This document shows, one piece after another, positions 28,716-38,195 of a DNA stretch of 59,912 nucleotides. The stretch's first letter is position 1; the number at the start of each line of letters is the position of its first letter. Source of the stretch: Alphaproteobacteria bacterium. Lineage in GTDB: Bacteria > Pseudomonadota > Alphaproteobacteria > Bin95. Location: positions 1 through 59,912 of the forward strand of contig JAURGE010000003.1 in the NCBI GenBank assembly GCA_030833925.1, given 5' to 3'. The notes beneath the pieces were generated by a model. The model worked only from the letters and a program-made list of their open reading frames with translations, had not been told where the DNA came from and did no database searches. A program made the position numbers and the translations under genes.

Positions 28716-30035
28716 TTATATTCGAGGGAGCACGCTTCGATAATGATTTACTGAATCGGCGAACGCCTCAACGAGGCCGTCAAATTCCTTTTCTGCCATC
28801 GGCAGGGAAAGGACGATCATGTTTCGCCTCGCGACGTAGTAGCCTCTCTCCACTAAGGCAAGGTGTATTAGGCCGCGAAGCGCGCTATCGACTTTATCAG
28901 CATCTTTTGGGCCATTCAGGGGGTCTGGTGTTAGATGGACCATCATCATGGAACCAATCCCGGTAACTTGACCGGCAATTCCAGTTTTCTTCAATACCTC
29001 ATTAAGGCGTCCACGCAGTTTGTCACCGTCAGCATTAAGTTTCTCGGCTCGCTCAGGCGTGTAAACTTTCGTGAGGCCTGCTATTGCGGCAGAGAGGCTT
29101 AGTACATTGTTATTGAACGTACCGGCGTGGGCGAATGCGTCTTTGCGCCGAGGGTCAAACCGCTCCATCGCTTCTACACTTCCGCCGAATGCACCAAACG
29201 TCAGTCCCCCCCCGAGATACTTTCCAAAGGTAACTAAGTCCGGTTTTAAATTCCATTTCCCATGAAGGCCCTGAGGCGATAGGCGTGAAGTCATAACCTC
29301 GTCAAAGATTAGAAAAGCGCCAACTCGTTTGGTCTCTTCACGCAGCATCGTAATGAATTCAGGGTGAGCTTGGATGCAGCCTCCACTACCTGTCATTGGT
29401 TCTACGATAACAGCTGCTAAATCTGCACCTAAATCTTGGATTTTCGCTCTCGTCCCCTCAATGTCGTTATATGTGCAGAAATTCCAGGGAAACGGCACAT
29501 TCATTTTATTTCCGTAGGTGCCAAAGCTAATAACACTGCCGTGGTAGGAACCTTCGAAACCAATTAGTTGGTTGCGATTTGTTCCAGCTCTAGCAGTTGA
29601 AAGAGCGAGTAAGTTTGCTTCTGTTCCAGAATTGGTAAAACGAACAAGTTCAACTGCAGGGAATCTTTCTTGAAAGAGGCTGGCCAGCTTGGCTTCTCGT
29701 TCCGTAGGGCCTCCAAGCGTGATTCCATCCTTCATAGCAGCTTGGATCGCATCAAGAATTTCTGGCTCTGAATGGCCATAAATGCCCGCCGTTTGTTCAA
29801 CCTGGAAATCTACGTATTCGTGACCATCGATATCAGTTAAATGGCAGCCTTCGCCTTTGGAGAGGACTAATGGGAACGGAGGGTAGAATAGGACTGTTCT
29901 GGTATTTCCGCCCGGCAGGCTTTTGCAGGCTTCGGCGTAGGCGGCAGCACTTTTGGGATTGGCGTCAGCGAATCGCCCCTCTGCCTCTAAAAGGGCGGCA
30001 GCAAGGTCGTAATTCTGGTAAGCTGTGACGGCCAT
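28716..30035 (-). CDS. Class III aminotransferase, glutamate-1-semialdehyde aminomutase-like
   Basis: PLP enzyme of fold type I. The 439-residue protein has FTNSGTEANLLAL, FEGSYHG, DEVMTSR and the PLP lysine Lys272 in TFGKYLGGG, all shared with HemL-type enzymes. I do not call it HemL: alphaproteobacteria normally make 5-aminolevulinate by the HemA condensation, and many catabolic relatives share these motifs. GGAGG sits seven bases before the ATG. It stands alone on its strand, so the substrate is unknown. Confidence 0.87.
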   Translation of the reverse strand: MAVTAYQNYDLAAALLEAEGRFADANPKSAAAYAEACKSLPGGNTRTVLFYPPFPLVLSKGEGCHLTDIDGHEYVDFQVEQTAGIYGHSEPEILDAIQAAMKDGITLGGPTEREAKLASLFQERFPAVELVRFTNSGTEANLLALSTARAGTNRNQLIGFEGSYHGSVISFGTYGNKMNVPFPWNFCTYNDIEGTRAKIQDLGADLAAVIVEPMTGSGGCIQAHPEFITMLREETKRVGAFLIFDEVMTSRLSPQGLHGKWNLKPDLVTFGKYLGGGLTFGAFGGSVEAMERFDPRRKDAFAHAGTFNNNVLSLSAAIAGLTKVYTPERAEKLNADGDKLRGRLNEVLKKTGIAGQVTGIGSMMMVHLTPDPLNGPKDADKVDSALRGLIHLALVERGYYVARRNMIVLSLPMAEKEFDGLVEAFADSVNHYRSVLPRI

Positions 30036-30072
30036 GTTTACCTCCGTAAATAAAGACAGTCCGCCGATTAGT

Positions 30073-30216
30073 TTAATTTGTCAGTAGGCGCTGCTTCACG
30101 ATCGAGTAGCCGTCATTATCCAGCTTTGTGGGTTCAATACCAAGTATCTCTAGGTTTTTAATAAACAAAACATCTTCAAAGCTGGCTTTATAATCCAGGA
30201 TCGATATTCTTGAACA
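30073..30216 (-). other. Coding-like open frame without a standard start (possible gene remnant)
   Basis: In the spacer upstream of the class III aminotransferase, the minus strand has 47 codons between stops that read like protein, including FEDVLFIKNLEILGIEP and ending in LLTN before TAA. There is no ATG or GTG near its beginning, only a CTG and an internal TTG. A short frame starting MFKNIDPG overlaps in another phase just upstream and soon stops. This may be a decayed or frameshifted small gene, or chance. Confidence 0.25.
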
Positions 30217-30304
30217 TCAGGGTGCGTGTTCGAACACGTGAAATGGTCGTTGAATTAGCGGCCGTAGAGCCATTGATTGGCGGCCGGAACTAGGGAGCAG
30301 GCCC

Positions 30305-31324
30305 ATGGCCAGCATCGAGCGAGCAAACGGCAACGAATATGAGGGCGAGGATGTGGCCGGTCGGGAGCCGGTCCAAGCGGAACTTCGTCCACGTGCAGAC
30401 AAACTTGATTTTGACTTAGCTGCCGCAACTCGGGCTGTTTTCACTCTGCATGCTAAAGTCCCCTCTGATGCCTTTACCGCTCAGACTTTGGGTGTTCAGA
30501 GGGAAGGTAATGCTGTCCTAATACGTGATGATGGAATTGCTTTGACCATCGGTTATCTAATTACTGAAGCTACAACAGTTTCCCTTGTTGATGCCGCGGG
30601 AGAAGCCAAGGCGGCGGAAGTTATCGGTTACGATCAGGCGACAGGTTACGGATTGGTTCGATTGCAAGAACCTGTTGATGCTCGACCGATTCCGTTAGGA
30701 ATGGCGTCTAAAATTCACACAGGGGCCGATGTAACGATAGTTGGTGGCGGTGGTCCAAATTTTGCAATGGCTGCCCGCTTGCTTTCAAAGCGAGAATTTG
30801 CCGGATACTGGGAATACTTATTAGATGAGGCATTATTCACCGCCCCTGTGCATCCTCACTGGTCGGGAGCTGCCCTGTTGTCGTCAGCAGGAGATTTGGT
30901 GGGCCTCGGCTCACTCTACGTTCAAGACGTATTGCCAGCAGAAAACTCGCCAGCTGGAAATATGTTTGTGCCAACGGATCAACTTAAAGGTATCATTGAC
31001 GTCTTAGTTGAAACGGGTCAATCGGGTCAGCCAGCACGTCCTTGGCTGGGAATGTTTGTGACCGAGGCGGATGGGGTGTTAGTGATTGCTGGCATGGTTG
31101 AAAGTGGTCCAGCGGCCCGTTCTAACCTTCGTTTGGGTGACTCTATAATGGGTGTGGCCGGTGAGGATGTGAGCGATCTTCCTGAATTCTACCGGGCCGT
31201 GTGGGCGAGAGGGCCTGCAGGATCCAGTATCCGTTTGAACATACTAAGAGATGGGCGTCTTCGCGATATTTCTGTCCGAACTGCCGATCGCAACAGTTAT
31301 TTAAAAAATATGCCCGGCCGCTAA
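30305..31324 (+). CDS. HtrA-like protein with PDZ domain, protease triad lost
   Basis: The 339-residue protein has a trypsin-like fold (about 45-235) and a C-terminal PDZ domain (about 245-330: RPWLGMFVTEADGVLVIAGM, GPAARSNLRLGDSIMGVAGE). Compared with DegP, the His site reads LTIGYLITEA instead of VTNNHV, the Asp site reads ATGYGLVRL instead of RTDLALL, and only Ser187 (HWSGAAL) remains. It is therefore probably inactive as a protease. No signal peptide is seen, so it may be cytosolic. A binding or chaperone role is inference. It precedes the NIPSNAP gene. Confidence 0.85.
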   Translation: MASIERANGNEYEGEDVAGREPVQAELRPRADKLDFDLAAATRAVFTLHAKVPSDAFTAQTLGVQREGNAVLIRDDGIALTIGYLITEATTVSLVDAAGEAKAAEVIGYDQATGYGLVRLQEPVDARPIPLGMASKIHTGADVTIVGGGGPNFAMAARLLSKREFAGYWEYLLDEALFTAPVHPHWSGAALLSSAGDLVGLGSLYVQDVLPAENSPAGNMFVPTDQLKGIIDVLVETGQSGQPARPWLGMFVTEADGVLVIAGMVESGPAARSNLRLGDSIMGVAGEDVSDLPEFYRAVWARGPAGSSIRLNILRDGRLRDISVRTADRNSYLKNMPGR

Positions 31325-31360
31325 AATTAGTTTGTGGCTGTATGGAAAGGAGAATTTTTT

Positions 31361-31687
31361 ATGTCTGCGTTTTACGAGCTCCGTCAGTACAAGGTATTGC
31401 CCGGTAAGATGGCCGAGTGGGTAAAGATAATGGAAGAGGAGATTATTCCCTTTCAGGTGTCCAAAGGTATGGTGATTTGCGGCAGTTTTCGTGGAGAAGA
31501 AGACGATACCTGTTACATCTGGCTTCGTCGCTTTGAGAGCGAAGCTCAGCGCGAAGAACTTTATAAGGCAGTTTATGAAACTGATTACTGGAAGAACGAA
31601 ATGGCGCCACGTGTGCCCAACTATTTAGACCGCTCTCAGGCTGTAATTACCCGGATCGTACCGACCGAGAAATCTACTGTTAGGTAA
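31361..31687 (+). CDS. NIPSNAP family protein
   Basis: Small alpha/beta ferredoxin-like fold protein of 108 residues, starting YELRQYKVLPGKMAEWVK and containing YIWLRRFESEAQREEL, both typical of NIPSNAP. Function in bacteria is not established. The frame opens at 31334, but the ATG at 31361 has AAGGAG eight bases upstream and begins at the family N-terminus. Its end overlaps the convergent permease gene by eight bases. Follows the HtrA-like gene after 36 bases and is probably co-transcribed. Confidence 0.88.
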   Translation: MSAFYELRQYKVLPGKMAEWVKIMEEEIIPFQVSKGMVICGSFRGEEDDTCYIWLRRFESEAQREELYKAVYETDYWKNEMAPRVPNYLDRSQAVITRIVPTEKSTVR

Positions 31688-33089
31688 GCGCAGTTGCTAT
31701 CCAAGCGATTGCTAGCACTGCTGCGCCAAAGGGTCTGAGTAGGCGTAGGATTTCGGTTTCCTTACCTACTAAGCTTAGAGCGCTGGCAACCAACGCAATC
31801 CGCATAGGCGAGAGCATTGTATAGGCGCTTGCAACTACGTTTTGGATAGCAATAGCATGAACAGAGTTTCCCGCACTTGCTGCGCCAAGTGTAGCCTGAA
31901 ACTCTGCTAGCATTCCATGGGCAGCAGCATTTGATCCAGTTAGCCACCCAGCTATTGCTGCAAATATGGGTGCAAAATATGCGGATCCAGAACCTGAAAT
32001 GTTTATCAGCACTGAAACCGCAGCTTCTTGTGCGCCAAGAGCAGACATGCCCTGTCCAAGAACTACAAAACCTATGGTAACGGCGACTGGCACATAAGCG
32101 GCGGTTAAGGCTGACTTTGAAGTGTGTATGATTTTTTGTATTGGCACGCCTTTAAAGCAGGCAAAACCAAACCCAAAAACCAGTAACCATATTGATGGGT
32201 GAGCCAAAGGTGCAAAGGCTGGTAGACCTTTGTCGTGCTCAATTAGCCACAGTCCGTGCAGGGTTTCAGTGATGCCGGGGATTACCCGAATTGCAACGAT
32301 GAAGAGGGCAAAGACACCAAAAATTCCTGCATTAATTGGTATTTGGCCGCGAAGCCGGTCGTGAACCGCAGAAAAGGCGAAGACCGCTCCTGCTGCTAAG
32401 ATACCAGCAATATCAACGAACCCCGCAAAATTTGCAGCCCAGAGCAGCGCCAGTAGGGCAGCAACTGTTCCAGCTTCGCGAAACATTGCTTTAAGCGACA
32501 AAGGTCCTGGTACCCAAATCCAAAATAAAAGAAGTGCTGCGCCAAGGATTGGCACCGATAAGATTGCGCTTTCCACTCCTATGATACTTCGGGGAGTACC
32601 AGTCAGCTCTGCTGCAATGATTGTCCCAATCGCTAACGCTCCCCACGGAACGAGAGCTAGGGAGAGTAAAGCAAGGGCAGCTAGGCGGGCGCTTGCAATT
32701 CCTCTGGCCTGTAAAACGGAGACTGCTGCAACCGCACCAAGGCCAAAACCACTTGCGCTTTCTACAAAAACGCCAAGCAAAAAAATCGCTGTAAAGGCTT
32801 GTTTGCGTTCGTCTGAAGAGCCTTCGGGCGGAATGAAAGCATTCGGGGTTGCGATTAACGCTAGTCGCTGAAATATCAGACCAGACATGATTATCGAAAC
32901 AGCTAACCACGCTATCCAAAGACCTCGCGTCAGTGCGAAAAACACTTCAGTGACTTCAATATTTACACACGCAAGAATTAGCGAGGTTGTGGCGCCGATT
33001 AGCCCGGCATTAGTAATGCTAGTGCGACGAAACACGATTAGTGCCAGCGCCAACAACAAGGGGCTAATTGAAATAAGGAGGTTAGTCAT
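31680..33089 (-). CDS. L-lactate permease (LctP) family transporter
   Basis: Polytopic inner-membrane carrier of 469 residues with about 12 hydrophobic segments. Family marks include VESASGFGLGAVAAVS, LVPWGALAIGTIIAAELTG and the C-terminal AIAGWLTGSNAAAHGML, matching LctP/GlcA proteins that move lactate or glycolate with protons. A TTG lies two codons before the chosen ATG at 33089. No lactate dehydrogenase is nearby, so the substrate is open among short hydroxy acids. It lies on the same strand as the M16 peptidase gene, 33 bases after it. Confidence 0.85.
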   Translation of the reverse strand: MTNLLISISPLLLALALIVFRRTSITNAGLIGATTSLILACVNIEVTEVFFALTRGLWIAWLAVSIIMSGLIFQRLALIATPNAFIPPEGSSDERKQAFTAIFLLGVFVESASGFGLGAVAAVSVLQARGIASARLAALALLSLALVPWGALAIGTIIAAELTGTPRSIIGVESAILSVPILGAALLLFWIWVPGPLSLKAMFREAGTVAALLALLWAANFAGFVDIAGILAAGAVFAFSAVHDRLRGQIPINAGIFGVFALFIVAIRVIPGITETLHGLWLIEHDKGLPAFAPLAHPSIWLLVFGFGFACFKGVPIQKIIHTSKSALTAAYVPVAVTIGFVVLGQGMSALGAQEAAVSVLINISGSGSAYFAPIFAAIAGWLTGSNAAAHGMLAEFQATLGAASAGNSVHAIAIQNVVASAYTMLSPMRIALVASALSLVGKETEILRLLRPFGAAVLAIAWIATALT

Positions 33090-33122
33090 TGGCAAGTCGA
33101 GAGGTGCTGATCTCGGGCACTC

Positions 33123-34382
33123 TTATGCTGCAATTTGGTCCTTCAAAGCTTCTACATTGGGAACATTTTCAACGGGCCCTACCAATGAAAGTGTCGCTGG
33201 ACCGCTTAGGGCCTTACCTGCGATTGAAGCAATTGCTGTACGGTCAACATCATCAACTTTGGCACGAACCTCTTCAGGTGTTACCGGACGTCCATGTATA
33301 ATGAGTTGCTGCGCAAGCTGCTCGGCTCGTGTTGAAGTTGACTCCCTAGACATAAGTATGCTCGCCCGAAGTTGAGCTTTAGCTCGGTCAGTCTCAGCCT
33401 TGGTTGGTCCATTGGCCACAGACTTCAATTCGTCGATGGCCACTCTGAGAGCTTGGCCCGCCTGTGTTCCGTCTGTACCTGCGTAAATCCCAAACATACC
33501 AGAGTCACTCATTGAAGACATGAAAGAGTATATTGAATAGCAGAGTCCACGCTTTTCCCTAATTTCTTGGAATAGGCGGGATGACATTCCGCCTCCATAT
33601 AGCGCCGAGAGGACGTGGCCCGCATAATAGTCTGCCGCGCCGAAATGAGGACCAGGCAAGCCAAAAAAGACATGCGCTTGCTCGGATGGCTTAATAATTC
33701 TCTCTTCGCCACCCCGGTAGACCGCGGGTTCTGTTTCTGGAGCGTGACCTGGTGCTATGTCGCCAAAAAGATTTTCGGCCAACGCAACTAACTGCCCATG
33801 GTCTACGGCCCCAGCAGCCGAGAGTACCATGGAGCCTGGTTTGTAGTGGGATGACATGTAGTCAACAATAGCCGCACGGGGAATGGTTCGGATTATTTCA
33901 GGAGCTCCGAGGATAGGCCGGCCAACTGGTTGGGCTGGATACGCCGCGGCCTGAAAGGCGTCATGAGCGACGTCCTCAGGCGTATCCGCGGCTTGTCCAA
34001 TCTCCTGCAAGATGACCTCTCGCTCGCGATCAAGTTCTACCGAGTCAAAGACCGAATTTTTTAGAATGTCAGCTAAAATATCGAGAGCAAGGCTGATGTC
34101 TTCTTTTAAAACTCGAGCGTAATAGGCGGTGATCTCTTTGCTGGTATAGGCGTTCAGATGGCCACCCACGTCTTCAATCTCAGCAGCAATGTCCGCGGCG
34201 CTTCGGCGATTAGTGCCCTTAAATGCCATGTGCTCAAGCAGATGTGCGACCCCGTTGGTGGCGGCAGTTTCTGCCCTAGCGCCGGTTCCAACCCAAACGC
34301 CTAATGCAGCGCTCTCCACCCCATTTATCCGATCAGTGGCAATGGTAAGGCCGTTTTTAAGCCGCGTGACATCAACAGTCAT
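33123..34382 (-). CDS. M16-family zinc metallopeptidase (processing-peptidase-like)
   Basis: The 419-residue protein carries the inverted zinc motif HLLEHMAFKGT near residue 50 and the downstream glutamates in ELDREREVILQEI, so it is a catalytically complete M16 protein. The second half holds the non-catalytic domain with the GLCYSIYSFMSSM stretch. It resembles the mitochondrial processing peptidase beta type found in alphaproteobacteria. There is no signal peptide. Its ATG overlaps the thrC stop (ATGA), the usual thrC-pepR order in this class. Confidence 0.92.
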   Translation of the reverse strand: MTVDVTRLKNGLTIATDRINGVESAALGVWVGTGARAETAATNGVAHLLEHMAFKGTNRRSAADIAAEIEDVGGHLNAYTSKEITAYYARVLKEDISLALDILADILKNSVFDSVELDREREVILQEIGQAADTPEDVAHDAFQAAAYPAQPVGRPILGAPEIIRTIPRAAIVDYMSSHYKPGSMVLSAAGAVDHGQLVALAENLFGDIAPGHAPETEPAVYRGGEERIIKPSEQAHVFFGLPGPHFGAADYYAGHVLSALYGGGMSSRLFQEIREKRGLCYSIYSFMSSMSDSGMFGIYAGTDGTQAGQALRVAIDELKSVANGPTKAETDRAKAQLRASILMSRESTSTRAEQLAQQLIIHGRPVTPEEVRAKVDDVDRTAIASIAGKALSGPATLSLVGPVENVPNVEALKDQIAA

Positions 34383-35776
34383 CGTAAAGTCTCCACTAAT
34401 TGGTGGACCTCAGCCTTAACCATTTGGGCATCATTAGGCAGTACCTTGAACCGCTCTTCTTTTTTAAAGACCTGGGCTAAGCGAGCAGGAATTTCTGGCG
34501 AATTACCAGTCGCCTTTTGAATGGCTTCTGAAAACTTTGCTGGGTGCGCCGTTGCGGCAACAATCATGGCAACTCCATCTTCGTGAAAAGCCCTACCGGC
34601 AAGAGCGCCAATCGCAGTATGTGGATCCATGATATACCCTGATCTGGCGCGCATTTCATTGATATAGGCCAAAGTCTCCGTATCGCTGAAACGGGCTGCA
34701 GAAAAGTCTGTTCGTGCAGCAGCGAGCCGCTTTTGGCCTACGATTAGTTTTCCTTCGGCACGAAATTCCTTCATAGAAGCTGCCACTGCTTGGCCGTCCC
34801 GACCATAAAGTTCAAAAAGCAGCCGCTCGAAGTTGGATGATACCTGTATATCCATGGATGGAGACAGCGTTGGCTGAACAGTGCGTATAGACATATCATC
34901 TGCTTCAAAGAAGCGAGTTAAGATATCGTTAGCGTTCGAACCAATGACCAAGCGACGGATAGGAAGCCCCATTCGCCGGGCTGCATATGCTGCAAACACG
35001 TTCCCAAAATTTCCTGTGGGAATCGCAAAAGCAACCTCTCGGTCCGGCGCGCCTAGGCGCACCGCCGCGTATACGTAATATACGATTTGGGCCATAACAC
35101 GTGCCCAGTTTATGGAGTTCACGGCGGAGAGATTTACGGAGTCTCGGAATGCTTTGTCAGCAAAAAGCTCTTTGACGATGTCTTGGCACGAATCGAAATC
35201 GCCTTCGATAGCGATGTTGCGGACATTGGCCGCATCAACAGTCGTCATCTGTCGCCGTTGCGCCTCTGATGTTCGGCCCTTGGGGTGGAGAATACAGATC
35301 GCAACGTTATTGCGATCTCTGCAGGCTTCTATCGCCGCAGAACCAGTGTCGCCGGAAGTGGCGCCTACTATAGCAATCCTCTCTCCACGCTTGGCTAACA
35401 CGTGCTCGAATAGGTGGCCAAGGAGCTGAAGAGCCACGTCCTTGAATGCTAGCGTTGGGCCATGGAATAGCTCTAGCGACCAGAAATCGGGCCCAAGTTG
35501 GACCAGGGGAGTTACTGCAGAATGATTAAAGCTCGCATAACTTTCATTTATGATCTGTCTATAGTCATCATCAGAGATTGAATTTCCAATGAAGGGCCTG
35601 GTGACCCGAAAAGCCGTTTCTGCATAGTCAAGTCCGCGAAGTGCTCGGAAATCATTGTTTGAGAGGGATGGCCAGCTCTCTGGAACATATAGGCCACCAT
35701 CATCGGCCAGTCCTGCTAGCAAAACACCTTCAAAATCAAGTGACGGGGCGTCCCCGCGCGTAGAAATATACTTCAT
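34379..35776 (-). CDS. thrC: Threonine synthase
   Basis: PLP enzyme converting O-phosphohomoserine to threonine. The 465-residue length and the N-terminus MKYISTRGDAPSLDFEGVLL mark the long ThrC class. The PLP lysine is in HGPTLAFKDVALQ; phosphate-binding GATSGDTGSAA and IPTGNFGNVFAAY are also present. It is followed by the overlapping M16 peptidase gene and is divergent from degP across a 171-base spacer. Confidence 0.96.
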   Translation of the reverse strand: MKYISTRGDAPSLDFEGVLLAGLADDGGLYVPESWPSLSNNDFRALRGLDYAETAFRVTRPFIGNSISDDDYRQIINESYASFNHSAVTPLVQLGPDFWSLELFHGPTLAFKDVALQLLGHLFEHVLAKRGERIAIVGATSGDTGSAAIEACRDRNNVAICILHPKGRTSEAQRRQMTTVDAANVRNIAIEGDFDSCQDIVKELFADKAFRDSVNLSAVNSINWARVMAQIVYYVYAAVRLGAPDREVAFAIPTGNFGNVFAAYAARRMGLPIRRLVIGSNANDILTRFFEADDMSIRTVQPTLSPSMDIQVSSNFERLLFELYGRDGQAVAASMKEFRAEGKLIVGQKRLAAARTDFSAARFSDTETLAYINEMRARSGYIMDPHTAIGALAGRAFHEDGVAMIVAATAHPAKFSEAIQKATGNSPEIPARLAQVFKKEERFKVLPNDAQMVKAEVHQLVETLR

Positions 35777-35947
35777 CAGAACTCTCGAACCTCGGGGTCC
35801 CTCGTATAAAGGTTTTCGCGCTTCAGCGAAATCATTCGTTTTTGAAACATTACTAATATTTCATGGATTTGAGAGAGCTTTGTAAGTTTCTGTCACCTAT
35901 ATTCTGTACGAAAAAGAATTTTGCCTCCTAGATAGGACACTAAGCTC

Positions 35948-37456
35948 ATGCAAAGACTCCTTAAAGATAGCTATTGCGAAACAGGCACTGGCAAAGTCTC
36001 TGGCTTGTTGGCAGCCATCACAGTGGCAATCGCTTTGTTCCCGGCAGCGATCAATCCTCTTATTCCAGTTTATGCTCACGCTGAGGTTGTGAAACCTCAG
36101 GGAGGCCCAGCCAGCTTTTCACCTGTGGTGAAGGCAGTTGCGCCGGCTGTTGTTCATATTGAAGTAACTCAACGGGCAAAGAATGGAACTGACCAAACAC
36201 CGGAAAACCTGCCTCCTGGCATGAAGGAATTTTTTGAGCGCTTTTTTGGAAATCGTCAGCCCTTCGGACAACAAGGTCCCCAGAGCCCCCGCACAGGCCT
36301 TGGTTCCGGTTTTTTCATCGATGTGGATGGTCACATAGTAACCAATAATCACGTAATTGCTGGCGCATCTGAGATTAATGTCACAATGAAAGATGGATCT
36401 AAGCTTGGGGCCAAGCTGATCGGTGCAGACACCAGAACAGATTTGGCTCTATTAAAAGTGGATCGTGATCAACCTTTCCCTTTTGTGTCTTGGGGTGACA
36501 GTGATAAGGCTGAAGTAGGCGATTGGATCGTCGCTGTCGGGAATCCATTCGGCCTAGATCATACGGTTACTACCGGCATTATTTCGGCTCGGGGCCGCTC
36601 AATTGGCGCTGGCCCTTACGATGATTTTCTTCAGATTGATGCACCCATTAACAAGGGTAATTCCGGAGGCCCAGCTTTTGGCCTCGATGGGCGCGTCCTT
36701 GGTGTTAACACGGCCATCTTCTCCCCTACAGGAGGCAGTGTAGGAATTGGGTTTGCTATTCCAGCAAATCTCGCGCGCGATGTTATTGCTCAGCTCAAAG
36801 TAGGTGGCAGCGTAAAGCGAGGCTGGCTTGGCGTTGCTATCCAGACTGTTAGCCAGGACATCGCTGAAGGCGTTGGCCTTAAAGAGGCAAAGGGAGCTAT
36901 TGTCTCTGCAGTAACAACTGGTGGTCCAGCTGCCGCGGCCGGGCTTAAAGTTGGTGATGTGATATTAGAGGTGGACGATACCAAGATAGACGAGATGGCT
37001 GTACTGCCGCGTGTCATTGCTGCCATCTCGCCAAATAAAATTGCTCGATTGAAGGTTTGGCGTGATAACAAGGCTCGCATAGTTGAGGTGAAGCTTGGTT
37101 CGCTACCAGATGAAAAAACTCTCGCCAGTAGTGCTCAGTCGGATGTTACAAACGACAGTGTCCTTGGGCTGACCTTAGAGCCGCTTGATGCGGAATCACG
37201 TCGCGTGGCTGGTATCGACAAGAAGACGGGCGGTGTGTTGATAGCCGATATTAACCAAGATAGCCCCCTGACAAAAAAGGGAGTAGAACCCGGCTCCGTG
37301 CTCCTTGCTGTGGCAGGAACTTCTGTTTCTAATCCGACAGTAGCAGCAGATTTGATACGAGAAGCGAAAAAAACGGGCCGTAGTGCTGTACTTCTTCTAA
37401 TCAGACAGAATGGATCTGATCGATTTGTGGCTGCCCCTTTCACCCCAGATAAATGA
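35948..37456 (+). CDS. degP: Periplasmic serine endoprotease DegP/HtrA (Do family)
   Basis: Envelope quality-control protease and chaperone. An N-terminal export segment (about residues 18-45, ending YAHAEV) precedes a trypsin-like domain with the full triad His135 (TNNHVI), Asp165 (RTDLAL) and Ser239 (GNSGGP). Two PDZ domains follow, at about 290-375 and 400-495. The 502 residues are standard. AGGA before the ATG serves as ribosome site. The next two genes on the strand encode a response regulator and a histidine kinase, 53 and 14 bases apart, suggesting one envelope-stress unit. Confidence 0.95.
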   Translation: MQRLLKDSYCETGTGKVSGLLAAITVAIALFPAAINPLIPVYAHAEVVKPQGGPASFSPVVKAVAPAVVHIEVTQRAKNGTDQTPENLPPGMKEFFERFFGNRQPFGQQGPQSPRTGLGSGFFIDVDGHIVTNNHVIAGASEINVTMKDGSKLGAKLIGADTRTDLALLKVDRDQPFPFVSWGDSDKAEVGDWIVAVGNPFGLDHTVTTGIISARGRSIGAGPYDDFLQIDAPINKGNSGGPAFGLDGRVLGVNTAIFSPTGGSVGIGFAIPANLARDVIAQLKVGGSVKRGWLGVAIQTVSQDIAEGVGLKEAKGAIVSAVTTGGPAAAAGLKVGDVILEVDDTKIDEMAVLPRVIAAISPNKIARLKVWRDNKARIVEVKLGSLPDEKTLASSAQSDVTNDSVLGLTLEPLDAESRRVAGIDKKTGGVLIADINQDSPLTKKGVEPGSVLLAVAGTSVSNPTVAADLIREAKKTGRSAVLLLIRQNGSDRFVAAPFTPDK

Positions 37457-37509
37457 TAGGTCCTAGAAGGGCGGCCCTTCAATCGGCTGGCTGAAACAGG
37501 TTAGAGATT

Positions 37510-38181
37510 ATGCGTATTCTTATAATCGAAGACGATAAAGAGGCTGCAGCCTACATGGTCAAAGGCCTGTCCGAACATGGGCATGTAGCTGATCATGTTC
37601 GGGATGCAGAAACGGGAATGATAATGGCGGAAAGTGTGTATGACGTCATTGTCCTGGACCGAATGCTTCCTGGAATGGATGGCCTACAGGCAGCGCAAAG
37701 ATTACGAGCAGAGGGTCTAGGAACCCCAATTCTGTTTTTATCTGCCCTTGGTGAAGTAGATGATCGAGTTTTGGGGTTAAGGGCTGGTGGTGACGACTAC
37801 CTTGTGAAACCTTTTGCCTTTTCAGAACTTTTGGCTCGCCTAGAGGCATTAGCTCGCCGACGCGGCGAAGAGCCCAAAACTGAAATTTGTGTTGGTGATT
37901 TGGAAATTCACCTTCTTTCCCGTCGCGTTACACGTTCGGGCCAGCGTATCGATCTTCAGCCACGCGAATTTAAATTATTGGAGTATCTGGCCCGGAATGC
38001 AGATAGGGTCGTAACGCGGACCATGCTATTAGAGAATGTTTGGGAATATAATTTCGATCCGCAAACGAACGTAATTGATGTTCATGTTAGCAGACTGCGA
38101 TCGAAGATAGACAAAGGCTTCGAGTTGCCACTTCTGCATACAGTTCGAGGCGCTGGTTATCGATTGAGCGATAAGGGCTGA
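37510..38181 (+). CDS. OmpR-family response regulator
   Basis: Transcription factor of 223 residues. The receiver domain (1-115) has the acidic pair in IEDDKEA, the phosphoacceptor Asp50 (VLDRMLPG) and Lys in YLVKPFAF. A winged-helix DNA-binding domain follows (about 128-220), with the OmpR signature REFKLLEYLARN and the C-terminal TVRGAGYRL. Its cognate kinase is next. Co-location with degP suggests control of envelope stress; the regulon is unknown. Confidence 0.94.
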   Translation: MRILIIEDDKEAAAYMVKGLSEHGHVADHVRDAETGMIMAESVYDVIVLDRMLPGMDGLQAAQRLRAEGLGTPILFLSALGEVDDRVLGLRAGGDDYLVKPFAFSELLARLEALARRRGEEPKTEICVGDLEIHLLSRRVTRSGQRIDLQPREFKLLEYLARNADRVVTRTMLLENVWEYNFDPQTNVIDVHVSRLRSKIDKGFELPLLHTVRGAGYRLSDKG

Positions 38182-38195
38182 GGTGCGCAATAGCG

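Noticed and set aside
28716-30035. Glutamate-1-semialdehyde 2,1-aminomutase (hemL)
   Set aside because: Motifs are shared by many class III aminotransferases, and alphaproteobacteria usually make 5-aminolevulinate through HemA; no hem genes are adjacent.
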